Part shown: piece by piece, positions 56,299 to 64,000 of the stretch | How positions within the stretch are numbered: position 1 is the first letter of the stretch | Layout of the letters: the number at the start of each line of letters is the position of its first letter | Assembly: GCA_009668225.1 (NCBI GenBank) | Contig: WJYK01000008.1 | Span: 124,001-188,000 of the forward strand | DNA: 64,000 bases | Direction of reading: 5' to 3' | Source: Enterobacteriaceae bacterium RIT693 | GTDB taxonomy: Bacteria > Pseudomonadota > Gammaproteobacteria > Enterobacterales > Enterobacteriaceae | Position numbers and translations under genes: made by a program | The notes under the pieces: model-generated | What the model was told of the DNA's origin: nothing | What the model saw: the letters and a program-made list of their open reading frames with translations, nothing else | Databases searched by the model: none

Positions 56299-58959
56299 AT
56301 GAGCCAGTCTGAAAATACGTCGCTAAATAAGTTTTCACTGTTCCCCGGTAACATCACGCGTTTCTTTTTGTTGCTGACTATCGTGCTGCTTGTCGCGATG
56401 GGCGTGCTGGTACAAAGCGCCGTCAATGCCTGGCTTAAAGATAAAAGCTACCAGATTGTCGACATCACGCATGCCCTGCATAAGCGCGTAGAGACCTATC
56501 GCTACGCGACGTGGCAAATCTACGACAACATTGCAACTGCCCCTGCCACCGCCGGTGAGGGCCTGCAGGAAACACGCTTACGGCAGGACGTTTACTATCT
56601 AGACAAACCGCGCAGCAAAACCGAAGCGCTGATCTTTGGTTCTCATGACAGCTCAACGCTGGAAATGACGCAGCGGATATCCGGCTACCTCGACACACTG
56701 TGGGGAGCCGAAAATAGCCCATGGTCGATGTACTACCTGAACGGCCAGGACAACAGCATGATTCTGGTCTCTACCCTGCCGCTAAAAGATCTCTCCTCTG
56801 GCTTTAAAGATTCCGGCGTCGGTACCATTGTCGACTCACGCCGGGCAGAGATGCTGCAGCAGGCCAATGCCCTGGACGAGAGAGAAAGCTTCTCACCGCT
56901 GCGCAAGTTAAACTGGCAAAATGGCCACTATTTCACGCTCAGGACTACCTTTAACCAACCGGGGCATCTGGCCACCGTGGTCGCATTCGACCTGCCTATT
57001 AATGACCTCATCCCGCCGACAATGTCTCTGGACAGCTTCCAGCTCGAGCCAGATGAGCGTCAGCGCACGGCTGTTGCGGCAACGGATAAAGACGATCCCG
57101 ACAGCGTAAGCATTAATTTTAATAGCGCTCGCATTGAAATCACCGCGCCGGTCGCAACGACTCAGCTCCAGCTGGTCTGGCAGGTACCCTTTGGCTCGCT
57201 GATGATGGATACGCTGCAAAACATTCTTCTTCCTCTGCTGCTGAATATTGCGCTGCTTGGGTTAGCCGTGTTTGGCTTCGCCACTTTCCGTCAGCAGCCT
57301 CAGCGCCAGGCGGAAAGCAACCCGGGTAACGGTGAGCTGCAAATCCTGCGCGCGCTGAATGAAGAGATTGTAGCGATCCTGCCACTCGGCCTGCTGGTTC
57401 ACGATCTCGATGCCAACCGCACCGTGATAAGCAACAAAATTGCCGACCACCTGCTGCCCCATCTAAATTTGCAAAACATCATTTCGATGGCGGATCAGCA
57501 CCAGGGCGTGATTCAGGCCACGGTAAACAATGAGCTGTATGAAATCCGCCAGTTCCGCAGTCAGATAGCGCCGCGCACGCAGATTTTTGTTATCCGCGAT
57601 CAGGATCGTGAAATTCTGGTGAACAAGAAGCTCAAGCAGGCACAGCGCCTGTATGAGAAAAACCAGCAAGGGCGCGCTGCCTTTATGCAGCACATTGGCG
57701 AAGCGTTACAGCTCCCGGCCAAACAGCTGGCTGAACATGCCGCAGAGATTAGCGACAACACACATCTGCGGCTCGCGAACGACGCCCAGACTATTGTGCG
57801 TCTGGTCGATGAAATCCAGCTGTTAAATATGCTGGAAGCCGACAGCTGGAAAACCAACGCCTGCGAATTTTCTATTCAATCGCTGATCGATGAAGTGGCC
57901 CTGTCGATGCTACCGATCATCAAACGTAAGGGGCTGCAGTTGCTCATCAACAACAACCTGCCGGCCGACGAAAAGCGCCACGGCGACAGGGATGTGCTGC
58001 GTAAGATTCTGGAGCTCCTGCTGCATTACTCCGTTACCACGACGCAGATCGGTAAAATTACGCTCGACATCAGTGAAGAGGAAGCCGGGCCAGACCGCCT
58101 GCTGTTCCGCGTGCTGGATACCGGCACCGGCATCGGCGGCGGCGAGGTAGACAACCTGCACTTCCCGTTCCTCAATGAGACCAGCGAAGACCGCTATGGC
58201 CAGGCAAATGGTCTGGCTTTCTATCTCTGCGATCGTCTTGCACGCAAGCTTGGCGGACACCTGAATATCAAAACGCGCCAGGATATTGGGACACGCTATA
58301 ATTTACACATCAGAATGGCCGCAGAACCGCAGGCAGATATGCAGGATGAGAAGCTGCTGGACGACGTAGTTGCGATGCTGGATATCACCTCTAACGAGGT
58401 ACGTACAATTGTGACCCGCATGCTGGAAAACTGGGGAGCGAACTGTATTTCCCCGGATGAAAGGCTGTCGAGTCAAGAGTTTGATATCTTCCTGACTGAT
58501 AATCCGTCTAATCTTACTGCTTCGGGCTTGCTTTTAAGCGATGATGAAAACGGGATGCGGAAAATCGCGCCTGGCCAGTTCCGGGTTAACTTTAATATCA
58601 GCAATGCTATGCAGGACGCCGTTCTGCAGCTGATTGAAAACCAACTGGCGGAGGAAGATATACCGGATTCGCCTCCGGGCGGCGACGAAAACGCTCAGCT
58701 GCACGCCAGCGGTTATTACGCGCTGTTTGTCGACACGGTACCGGAAGATGTCACCAGACTGTATACTGAATCCGCAGCGGGCGACTTTGCCGCTCTGGCT
58801 CAGACTGCGCACCGCCTGAAGGGCGTGTTTGCGATGCTGAATCTGGTACCCGGCAAGCAGTTATGTGAAACGTTGGAGCATCATATTCGTGAAAGTGATG
58901 CTCTAAACATACAAAAATATATCAGCGACATTGATGCTTACGTCAAAAGTCTGCTGTAG
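56299..58959 (+). CDS. rcsD: RcsD phosphotransfer protein of the Rcs relay
   Basis: RcsD takes phosphate from RcsC and passes it to RcsB, controlling capsule, motility and envelope stress genes. The 886 residues match E. coli RcsD (890). A transmembrane helix at about 20-40 and another at about 308-330 bracket the periplasmic domain that contacts IgaA. A degenerate histidine-kinase-like part follows (DTGTGIGGGEVDNL present, catalytic His absent), then the ABL domain, and the HPt domain with His838 in AQTAHRLKGVFAML. It precedes rcsB by 16 bp. Confidence 0.97.
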   Translation: MSQSENTSLNKFSLFPGNITRFFLLLTIVLLVAMGVLVQSAVNAWLKDKSYQIVDITHALHKRVETYRYATWQIYDNIATAPATAGEGLQETRLRQDVYYLDKPRSKTEALIFGSHDSSTLEMTQRISGYLDTLWGAENSPWSMYYLNGQDNSMILVSTLPLKDLSSGFKDSGVGTIVDSRRAEMLQQANALDERESFSPLRKLNWQNGHYFTLRTTFNQPGHLATVVAFDLPINDLIPPTMSLDSFQLEPDERQRTAVAATDKDDPDSVSINFNSARIEITAPVATTQLQLVWQVPFGSLMMDTLQNILLPLLLNIALLGLAVFGFATFRQQPQRQAESNPGNGELQILRALNEEIVAILPLGLLVHDLDANRTVISNKIADHLLPHLNLQNIISMADQHQGVIQATVNNELYEIRQFRSQIAPRTQIFVIRDQDREILVNKKLKQAQRLYEKNQQGRAAFMQHIGEALQLPAKQLAEHAAEISDNTHLRLANDAQTIVRLVDEIQLLNMLEADSWKTNACEFSIQSLIDEVALSMLPIIKRKGLQLLINNNLPADEKRHGDRDVLRKILELLLHYSVTTTQIGKITLDISEEEAGPDRLLFRVLDTGTGIGGGEVDNLHFPFLNETSEDRYGQANGLAFYLCDRLARKLGGHLNIKTRQDIGTRYNLHIRMAAEPQADMQDEKLLDDVVAMLDITSNEVRTIVTRMLENWGANCISPDERLSSQEFDIFLTDNPSNLTASGLLLSDDENGMRKIAPGQFRVNFNISNAMQDAVLQLIENQLAEEDIPDSPPGGDENAQLHASGYYALFVDTVPEDVTRLYTESAAGDFAALAQTAHRLKGVFAMLNLVPGKQLCETLEHHIRESDALNIQKYISDIDAYVKSLL

Positions 58960-58975
58960 CAAGGTAGCCTATTAC

Positions 58976-59626
58976 ATGAACAATATGAACGTAATTATTG
59001 CTGACGACCACCCGATTGTTCTGTTCGGCATTCGTAAGTCTCTTGAGCAGATCGAATGGGTGAATGTTGTCGGTGAATTTGAAGATTCCACAGCGCTTAT
59101 CAATAACTTGCCTAAGCTTGAAGCCAATGTTCTGATTACAGATCTTTCTATGCCGGGCGACAAATACGGCGACGGTATCACGCTGATTAAATACATCAAG
59201 CGCCACTTCCCTAATCTGTCGATCATCGTCCTGACCATGAATAACAATCCGGCTATTCTTAGCGCGGTGCTGGATCTGGATATCGAAGGGATCGTCTTAA
59301 AACAGGGCGCACCAACCGACCTGCCAAAGGCACTTGCCGCCCTGCAGAAAGGTAAAAAATTCACGCCGGAGAGCGTCTCCCGCCTGCTGGAAAAAATCAG
59401 CGCAGGTGGCTATGGTGACAAACGCCTGTCACCAAAAGAGAGCGAAGTGCTTCGCCTGTTCGCGGAAGGTTTCCTGGTCACCGAGATTGCCCGCAAGCTA
59501 AACCGCAGTATCAAAACCATCAGCAGCCAGAAGAAATCCGCGATGATGAAATTGGGCGTGGAAAACGATATCGCCCTGCTGAACTACCTCTCCTCTGTGA
59601 GCCTGACTCCGGCGGACAAAGAGTAA
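58976..59626 (+). CDS. rcsB: RcsB response regulator
   Basis: RcsB is the DNA-binding response regulator of the Rcs system, acting as homodimer or with RcsA, BglJ, GadE and others. The 216 residues are essentially those of E. coli: receiver domain with phosphoacceptor Asp56 in LITDLSMPGD, and a LuxR/FixJ-type helix-turn-helix at about 150-200 (EVLRLFAEGFLVTEIARKLN). ATG 58976 gives MNNMNVIIADDHP; the frame opens earlier inside the end of rcsD. Confidence 0.98.
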   Translation: MNNMNVIIADDHPIVLFGIRKSLEQIEWVNVVGEFEDSTALINNLPKLEANVLITDLSMPGDKYGDGITLIKYIKRHFPNLSIIVLTMNNNPAILSAVLDLDIEGIVLKQGAPTDLPKALAALQKGKKFTPESVSRLLEKISAGGYGDKRLSPKESEVLRLFAEGFLVTEIARKLNRSIKTISSQKKSAMMKLGVENDIALLNYLSSVSLTPADKE

Positions 59627-59650
59627 TTCACACAAAGCCCTATGAAAGAA

Positions 59651-59682
59651 AAAGCCCCGCATTTGAGTGCGAGGCTTTTTTT
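59651..59682 (+). terminator. Terminator between convergent rcsB and rcsC
   Basis: AAAGCC and CGCA (59651-59661) pair with TGCG and GGCTTT (59668-59678) with one C-A mismatch, followed by a T-run on the forward strand. A-rich sequence on the other side lets it act on rcsC transcripts too. Confidence 0.88.
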
Positions 59683-59696
59683 ATTGTCCTGCGTTA

Positions 59697-62549
59697 TCAG
59701 GCATCACGGGTACTGCGCACCCGGGCAGCATACACCGCCAGCGTCTGTTTAATGACGTCCAGCGTCACCGGTTTAGACAGGCAGCTGTCCATTCCGGACT
59801 CAAGGCACCGCTGCTTCTCTTCAGCAAGGGCATTGGCCGTCACGCCAATCACCGGCAGCGTCAGCCCCAACTGACGAATACGCTGGGTCAGGCGATAACC
59901 GTCCATATTCGGCATGTTGACGTCGCTAAGCACAATATCAATATGGTTTTTACTGAGCACGTTCAGCGCATCCACGCCGTCGTTCGCCGTTTTGCACTGG
60001 TAGCCAAGCGAACCCAGCTGGTCTGCCAACAGACGACGGTTAATCGGATGGTCATCGACCACCAGAATCATCATGTCGTCGTTCTGCTCGCTTATCTCGT
60101 TCACCGCGACCAGTGCCGGTGAGCTGCCCGGTACGTCTACGGTAATGCTGTAGATCCGCCCCAAAAGCGGCAACAATTCGTGCGGCGCAGCCACGCTGTG
60201 TACCCAGCAGGCAGGTTCAAATTCAACGGGGATCCCAATATGGCGGCGGCAGAAGACAATTGCCGCCCGTCCGCCCCACGGAGCAGCAAGATTATCATCG
60301 GTGATCAAAATATCGTCACTGCCCGGTGTCTCACCCGACCAGGTGTGGGCATGTAGCCCATTCTTAACCAGCAATGATTCCAGATAGCTGCTGAGATAAT
60401 CATTACGAACCGCCAACCAACAGCGCTTGCCGGCCAGCCCTTCGACGTTATTCTTCGGTGCGAACTGCGCCTTATACAGCGGTATACGCACCGTAAACTG
60501 GCTCCCCATACCGGATTCAGTATCCACCGAAATATCGCCGTCCATCATGCTGATGAGCTTTTCGCAAATCGCCAGGCCCAGTCCAGTCCCCTGGAAGTTA
60601 CGCTGCACGCCGGTCCCCACCTGGAAGAAAGGATCGAAGAGTCTCGTGACCTCTTTAGTCGGGATCCCAACGCCGGTATCGCGTACGCGGAAGCTGAGAT
60701 AGTCACCATTAATGGAGACATGCAGGATGATGCAGCCAATATCGGTAAACTTAATCGCATTGCTCAACAGGTTCGAAATAACCTGCTGAAGCCGCATAGG
60801 ATCGCCCTGCAGCGTCAGCGGCACGTCAGCGTCGATAAAGCAGTAAAGGCCGAGCTGCTTACGTACCACGAGCGGTAAATAGTTGGCCGTAATATGGCTC
60901 ATCACTTCGCGCGGTGAGAACTCACGCGGCTCGATTTTCAGCTGCTCGGACTCAATTTTAGAGAAGTCGAGAATGTCGCTGATGATTTTCAACAGCAGGC
61001 TGGAGGAGTTATTCATCGCCGTGACCAGCCTGTCGACGCCTTTCGGCAGCTCTTTCGTTTGCAGGAGGTCGAGGTTACCGATAATACCGTAGAGCGGCGT
61101 ACGCAGTTCGTGACTGACGGTGGCAAGGAACATCGATTTCGACTGGCTCGCCTGCTCGGACGCCTGCGCCATCTCTTGCAGCGACTCTTCCATCTTCACA
61201 CGGGCGCTAACGTCAACCAGCACGCAAATCGCCACGTTCTCATTGCGATAGCGTGAATGCACAAAACTGATTTGCAGATTGGTGTGGTTGCTGGTTAGCA
61301 CATCTACAAAGTTCACCTGCTGGCCACAGATAATCTGCGTCAGCCTTTGCCTGTCCTCATGGGTCAACATGTTCAGGTAGTTGTGCGCCAGCTCGTTACT
61401 CAGAATATTGGTGCCGTCCTGAGTTCGCAGAATACAAATACCCACGGGCGCGGAGGCGACAATTTTCCGGTTGAACTGCTCGTGTTCTTCCAGGCGCTGG
61501 GCGTCACTCTCGGCAGGAATAAATATTCGCCGCTCGTACATTCTTGCCAGGGTAAACAGCACGATCCCCACCAGCACGTTGAGTAAAACCGCATTGAGGA
61601 TAAGCATCCTGATGCTTTCCAGCACCAGGTCAACAGGCACGGAGTAGATAACGCTCAGCGATGAAGGCGGCAGATTCTTTTTCAATACCAGCGCCTTAAA
61701 GCCTGCCGTGTAGCCAAACCAGGAGCGATCCTGGATCCAGCGGCTTTCAGGTTCGATACGTGATTCCGGGCCGGTCAGCGAAATCAATGGGTGACCGTTT
61801 TCATCCAGAATGGTGACGCCGATGGGCAACGTTCCGGGCGTGAGGAAGTTCTCCATGCGAACCGTTTGTTCAATGCCCAATAGCGCCTGCAGGCGCGTCG
61901 CCAGATAGACCGGCGTTAAAGTATAAAAGTAGCCAATTCCGGCACGAGGTCCCTGGCCAATCCAGTAGATGCTATTGGCACGTTCATCCTGAGGTGCAGT
62001 GCGGTACTTCATGATGCGTTCATGCAGCGTTTTAAGGGCGTTTTCCCGCTCCAGTGGCATATCGCGCAGGCCAAAGTCCGCCATACATAAATTATCGCCA
62101 CCAATCAGAAAAACGCGATTCAGGTCGTAAGCGGCTGAGAAATTATCGCGCCAGTAGCGCAGGAACCACGAGAGGGATTGCAGCGAGCTTCGCCACGTTG
62201 TGCTCACCGCCGAGCAGTCCGAGTCCGGGAACAGCGGCATAAACGTCGGCGCTTCGGTTTTATCTTCGTTTTGTTCAAGCGGAGGCAGCACGCCATTTGG
62301 GGCGGTAAGGCGGTTTTCAGCAATGTATTTAAGCTCTTTCACCACGTCAGAAGTACGCTGAATATAGCGCTGAGCCTGGTCAAAGCTGATATTGAATTCC
62401 TGACGGATTTCCGACTCTTTATCGTGCAACGCGTTAACGATATAAAACACGGAAAACAGCGCGATAAGCAACCATAGTAAAAGCGCTAACGCCCTGAACA
62501 GGTAGCGCGAAATTTTAAGCGTGCTGCGGAAAGAGACGAGATATTTCAA
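59697..62549 (-). CDS. rcsC: RcsC hybrid sensor kinase
   Basis: RcsC is the inner-membrane hybrid histidine kinase/phosphatase of the Rcs relay. The 950 residues match E. coli RcsC (949). Two transmembrane helices at about 20-45 and 310-335 surround a periplasmic domain; next come a PAS-like region, the kinase with His480 in VSHELRTPLYG and the ATP-binding GTGLGLAICEKLISMM, the RcsC-specific ABL domain, and a receiver with Asp876 in IVLSDVNMPNMDG. The start is TTG 62549 (KYLVSFRSTLK follows), with CCAGG upstream; an ATG at 62642 would add 31 unrelated residues and overlap a terminator. Confidence 0.96.
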   Translation of the reverse strand: MKYLVSFRSTLKISRYLFRALALLLWLLIALFSVFYIVNALHDKESEIRQEFNISFDQAQRYIQRTSDVVKELKYIAENRLTAPNGVLPPLEQNEDKTEAPTFMPLFPDSDCSAVSTTWRSSLQSLSWFLRYWRDNFSAAYDLNRVFLIGGDNLCMADFGLRDMPLERENALKTLHERIMKYRTAPQDERANSIYWIGQGPRAGIGYFYTLTPVYLATRLQALLGIEQTVRMENFLTPGTLPIGVTILDENGHPLISLTGPESRIEPESRWIQDRSWFGYTAGFKALVLKKNLPPSSLSVIYSVPVDLVLESIRMLILNAVLLNVLVGIVLFTLARMYERRIFIPAESDAQRLEEHEQFNRKIVASAPVGICILRTQDGTNILSNELAHNYLNMLTHEDRQRLTQIICGQQVNFVDVLTSNHTNLQISFVHSRYRNENVAICVLVDVSARVKMEESLQEMAQASEQASQSKSMFLATVSHELRTPLYGIIGNLDLLQTKELPKGVDRLVTAMNNSSSLLLKIISDILDFSKIESEQLKIEPREFSPREVMSHITANYLPLVVRKQLGLYCFIDADVPLTLQGDPMRLQQVISNLLSNAIKFTDIGCIILHVSINGDYLSFRVRDTGVGIPTKEVTRLFDPFFQVGTGVQRNFQGTGLGLAICEKLISMMDGDISVDTESGMGSQFTVRIPLYKAQFAPKNNVEGLAGKRCWLAVRNDYLSSYLESLLVKNGLHAHTWSGETPGSDDILITDDNLAAPWGGRAAIVFCRRHIGIPVEFEPACWVHSVAAPHELLPLLGRIYSITVDVPGSSPALVAVNEISEQNDDMMILVVDDHPINRRLLADQLGSLGYQCKTANDGVDALNVLSKNHIDIVLSDVNMPNMDGYRLTQRIRQLGLTLPVIGVTANALAEEKQRCLESGMDSCLSKPVTLDVIKQTLAVYAARVRSTRDA

Positions 62550-62632
62550 ATTGAACCTGGAGGTACGCGACGAGTAAATAGAGATGCGCTTAAGGTAGCC
62601 GCAAAACCCTTGTCCCGCAACGGCAAACAAAA

Positions 62633-62652
62633 AAGGCCGCAAAAGCGGCCTT
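62633..62652 (-). terminator. Second terminator after gyrA
   Basis: AAGGCCGC (62633-62640), loop AAAA, GCGGCCTT (62645-62652); on the reverse strand a T6 run follows. It has nearly the same sequence as the hairpin at 62794-62817 and is the stronger terminator of the two. Confidence 0.85.
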
Positions 62653-62749
62653 CCAGATACAGAACTGTGCTTAGATAAGCATCGTTCTTCCAGAGAGCAC
62701 TTGCAAATAAACCAGGGAAATCAATTCATTGATTTTCTTCAGATAACCA

Positions 62750-62783
62750 CAGTAAAGGAATAACCACGCTTATTCCTTTACTG
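62750..62783. repeat. Perfect 14-bp hairpin between gyrA and rcsC
   Basis: CAGTAAAGGAATAA (62750-62763) and TTATTCCTTTACTG (62770-62783) are perfect inverted arms around CCACGC. AT-rich, without a T-run. Its role is unknown; it lies between two GC-rich terminator-like hairpins. Confidence 0.8.
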
Positions 62784-62793
62784 TCAGAACGTT

Positions 62794-62817
62794 AAAGGGC
62801 CGCAAAAGCGGCCCTTT
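62794..62817 (-). terminator. First terminator-like hairpin after gyrA
   Basis: AAAGGGCCGC (62794-62803), loop AAAA, GCGGCCCTTT (62808-62817): a perfect 10-bp stem 20 bp after the gyrA stop. Only three T residues follow on the reverse strand, so it may slow or protect the transcript rather than end it. Confidence 0.75.
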
Positions 62818-62836
62818 ATTTACAGACAATTCCGGA

Positions 62837-64000
62837 TTATTCGTCCGCGTCGTCCGCTACATCATCATCGGTGTCGGCTTCCGGCGCGATATCATCGTCG
62901 CCTTCCGCTACGCTACCGTCGATGCTGTCCAGTTCTTCGTCATCCACCGGCTCGGCCACGCGCTGCAGACCCACTACGTTTTCATCTTCCGCCGTGCGGA
63001 TGAGGATTACGCCCTGAGTGTTACGCCCGACTACGCTGACCTCAGACACGCGTGTACGCACCAGCGTACCGGCATCCGTTATCATCATGATCTGGTCGGT
63101 ATCTTCCACCTGAACCGCGCCAACGACGCTGCCGTTGCGCTCGGTGACTTTGATAGAGATAACGCCCTGCGTTGCACGAGACTTGGTTGGGTATTCTGCC
63201 GCTGCGGTACGTTTACCGTAGCCATTCTGCGTGACGGTCAGAATTGAACCTTCACCGCGAGGAATGATCAGAGACACCACTTTATCTTCACCGGCCAGTT
63301 TAATACCGCGAACGCCTGTTGCGGTTCGGCCCATGGTACGAACGGCGTCTTCTTTGAAGCGCACCACTTTACCCGCAGCCGAGAACAGCATGGCTTCATC
63401 GCTACCGTTGGTCAAATCAACGCCAATCAGCTCGTCACCCTCGTTGAGGTTAACGGCGATAATGCCCGCAGAACGTGGGCGGCTGAAGTCGGTCAGCGCG
63501 GTTTTCTTCACGGTACCGCTTGCGGTTGCCATGAAGACGTTGATGCCTTCTGCGTACTCGCGCACCGGCAGAATTGCGGTGATGCGCTCATCCTGCTCAA
63601 GCGGCAGCAGGTTCACAATTGGGCGGCCACGTGCGCCACGGCTCGCTTCTGGCAGCTGATAAACCTTCATCCAGTACAGGCGACCACGGCTGGAGAACAG
63701 CAGGATCGTGTCATGGGTGTTAGCCACCAGCAGGCGATCGATAAAGTCTTCTTCTTTTATACGTGCGGCTGACTTGCCTTTGCCGCCACGGCGCTGCGCT
63801 TCATAGTCGGTCAGCGGCTGATACTTCACATAGCCCTGGTGAGACAGGGTGACCACCACATCTTCCTGGTTGATCAGATCTTCAATGTTGATATCCGCGG
63901 TGTTGGCCGTGATCTCCGTGCGGCGATTGTCGCCGAACTGATCGCGCATCGCTTCCAGCTCTTCACGAATCACTTCCATCAGACGCTCGGCGCTGCCCAG
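62837..64000 (-). CDS. gyrA: DNA gyrase subunit A, C-terminal part
   Basis: The last 387 residues or so of GyrA; the N-terminal part lies beyond the window. The open frame continues to the edge with [20 protein letters not shown], the end of the breakage-reunion domain. The C-terminal beta-pinwheel follows, with the GyrA box [16 protein letters not shown] (required for DNA wrapping) and repeated blades such as [20 protein letters not shown] and [20 protein letters not shown]. The protein ends in an acidic tail ([14 protein letters not shown]). Quinolone-resistance positions are not included in the window. Confidence 0.98.
   Translation of the reverse strand: MGSAERLMEVIREELEAMRDQFGDNRRTEITANTADINIEDLINQEDVVVTLSHQGYVKYQPLTDYEAQRRGGKGKSAARIKEEDFIDRLLVANTHDTILLFSSRGRLYWMKVYQLPEASRGARGRPIVNLLPLEQDERITAILPVREYAEGINVFMATASGTVKKTALTDFSRPRSAGIIAVNLNEGDELIGVDLTNGSDEAMLFSAAGKVVRFKEDAVRTMGRTATGVRGIKLAGEDKVVSLIIPRGEGSILTVTQNGYGKRTAAAEYPTKSRATQGVISIKVTERNGSVVGAVQVEDTDQIMMITDAGTLVRTRVSEVSVVGRNTQGVILIRTAEDENVVGLQRVAEPVDDEELDSIDGSVAEGDDDIAPEADTDDDVADDADE

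Noticed and set aside
1..64000. CRISPR array or prophage
   Set aside because: No regularly spaced direct repeats and no phage structural, integrase or cas genes were seen.

Overview
The window is a chromosomal stretch of a member of the Enterobacteriaceae. Almost every protein is close to an E. coli K-12 counterpart, and long blocks keep E. coli gene order: yeiB-folE-yeiG-cirA-lysP-yeiE-yeiH-nfo, fruBKA-setB-yeiW, efpL(yeiP)-yeiQ-yeiR-lpxT-mepS-pdeN-yejABEF-yejG-bcr-rsuA-radD-rplY-yejK-yejL-yejM-proL, and yojI-alkB-ada-apbE-ompC-micF-rcsD-rcsB-rcsC, followed by gyrA. The genus cannot be settled from this sequence alone. Both ends are cut: yeiB lacks its C-terminus and gyrA lacks its N-terminus.

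Several accessory blocks sit between the conserved ones. (1) 2338-2975, between yeiG and cirA, is a non-coding, GC-rich, very large imperfect palindrome with an axis near 2650, whose arms each carry a further hairpin. (2) 5092-8093 is a siderophore/haem-type ABC importer behind a Fur box and reading toward the catecholate receptor gene cirA. (3) 9922-12763 is a polar amino-acid ABC importer between lysP and yeiE. (4) 15969-16586 is a toxin-antitoxin pair with a tandem operator, where E. coli carries yeiI-nupX-rihB-psuKGT. (5) 22611-25544 is a metal-related block: a Met/His-rich DUF2946 membrane protein, a TonB-dependent copper receptor with a Met-rich insertion, and a DUF2534 protein. (6) 43332-43784 is a DOPA 4,5-dioxygenase-family gene. 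(7) 47199-49553, next to tRNA-Pro, holds a YibB/HtrL-type glycosyltransferase and an MgtE magnesium transporter.

In function, the left part is nutrient acquisition (iron, lysine, other amino acids, fructose under Cra, copper), plus folate synthesis and base-excision repair. The middle is envelope and translation maintenance: LpxT modifies lipid A, MepS cuts peptidoglycan cross-links, YejABEF imports peptides, YejM controls LPS level, and EfpL, RsuA and L25 act in translation. The right part is stress sensing: adaptive alkylation repair (Ada-AlkB), the OmpC porin with the antisense RNA MicF, and the full Rcs phosphorelay (RcsC to RcsD to RcsB).

Regulatory elements visible in the sequence include a Fur box, two Cra operators, OmpR boxes, an Ada-box-like site, MicF, tRNA-Pro(GGG), about a dozen intrinsic terminators, a possible three-way-junction leader before the copper receptor gene, and three consecutive hairpins between gyrA and rcsC. 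No prophage, complete insertion sequence or CRISPR array was seen. The least explained segment is the palindromic element at 2338-2975.
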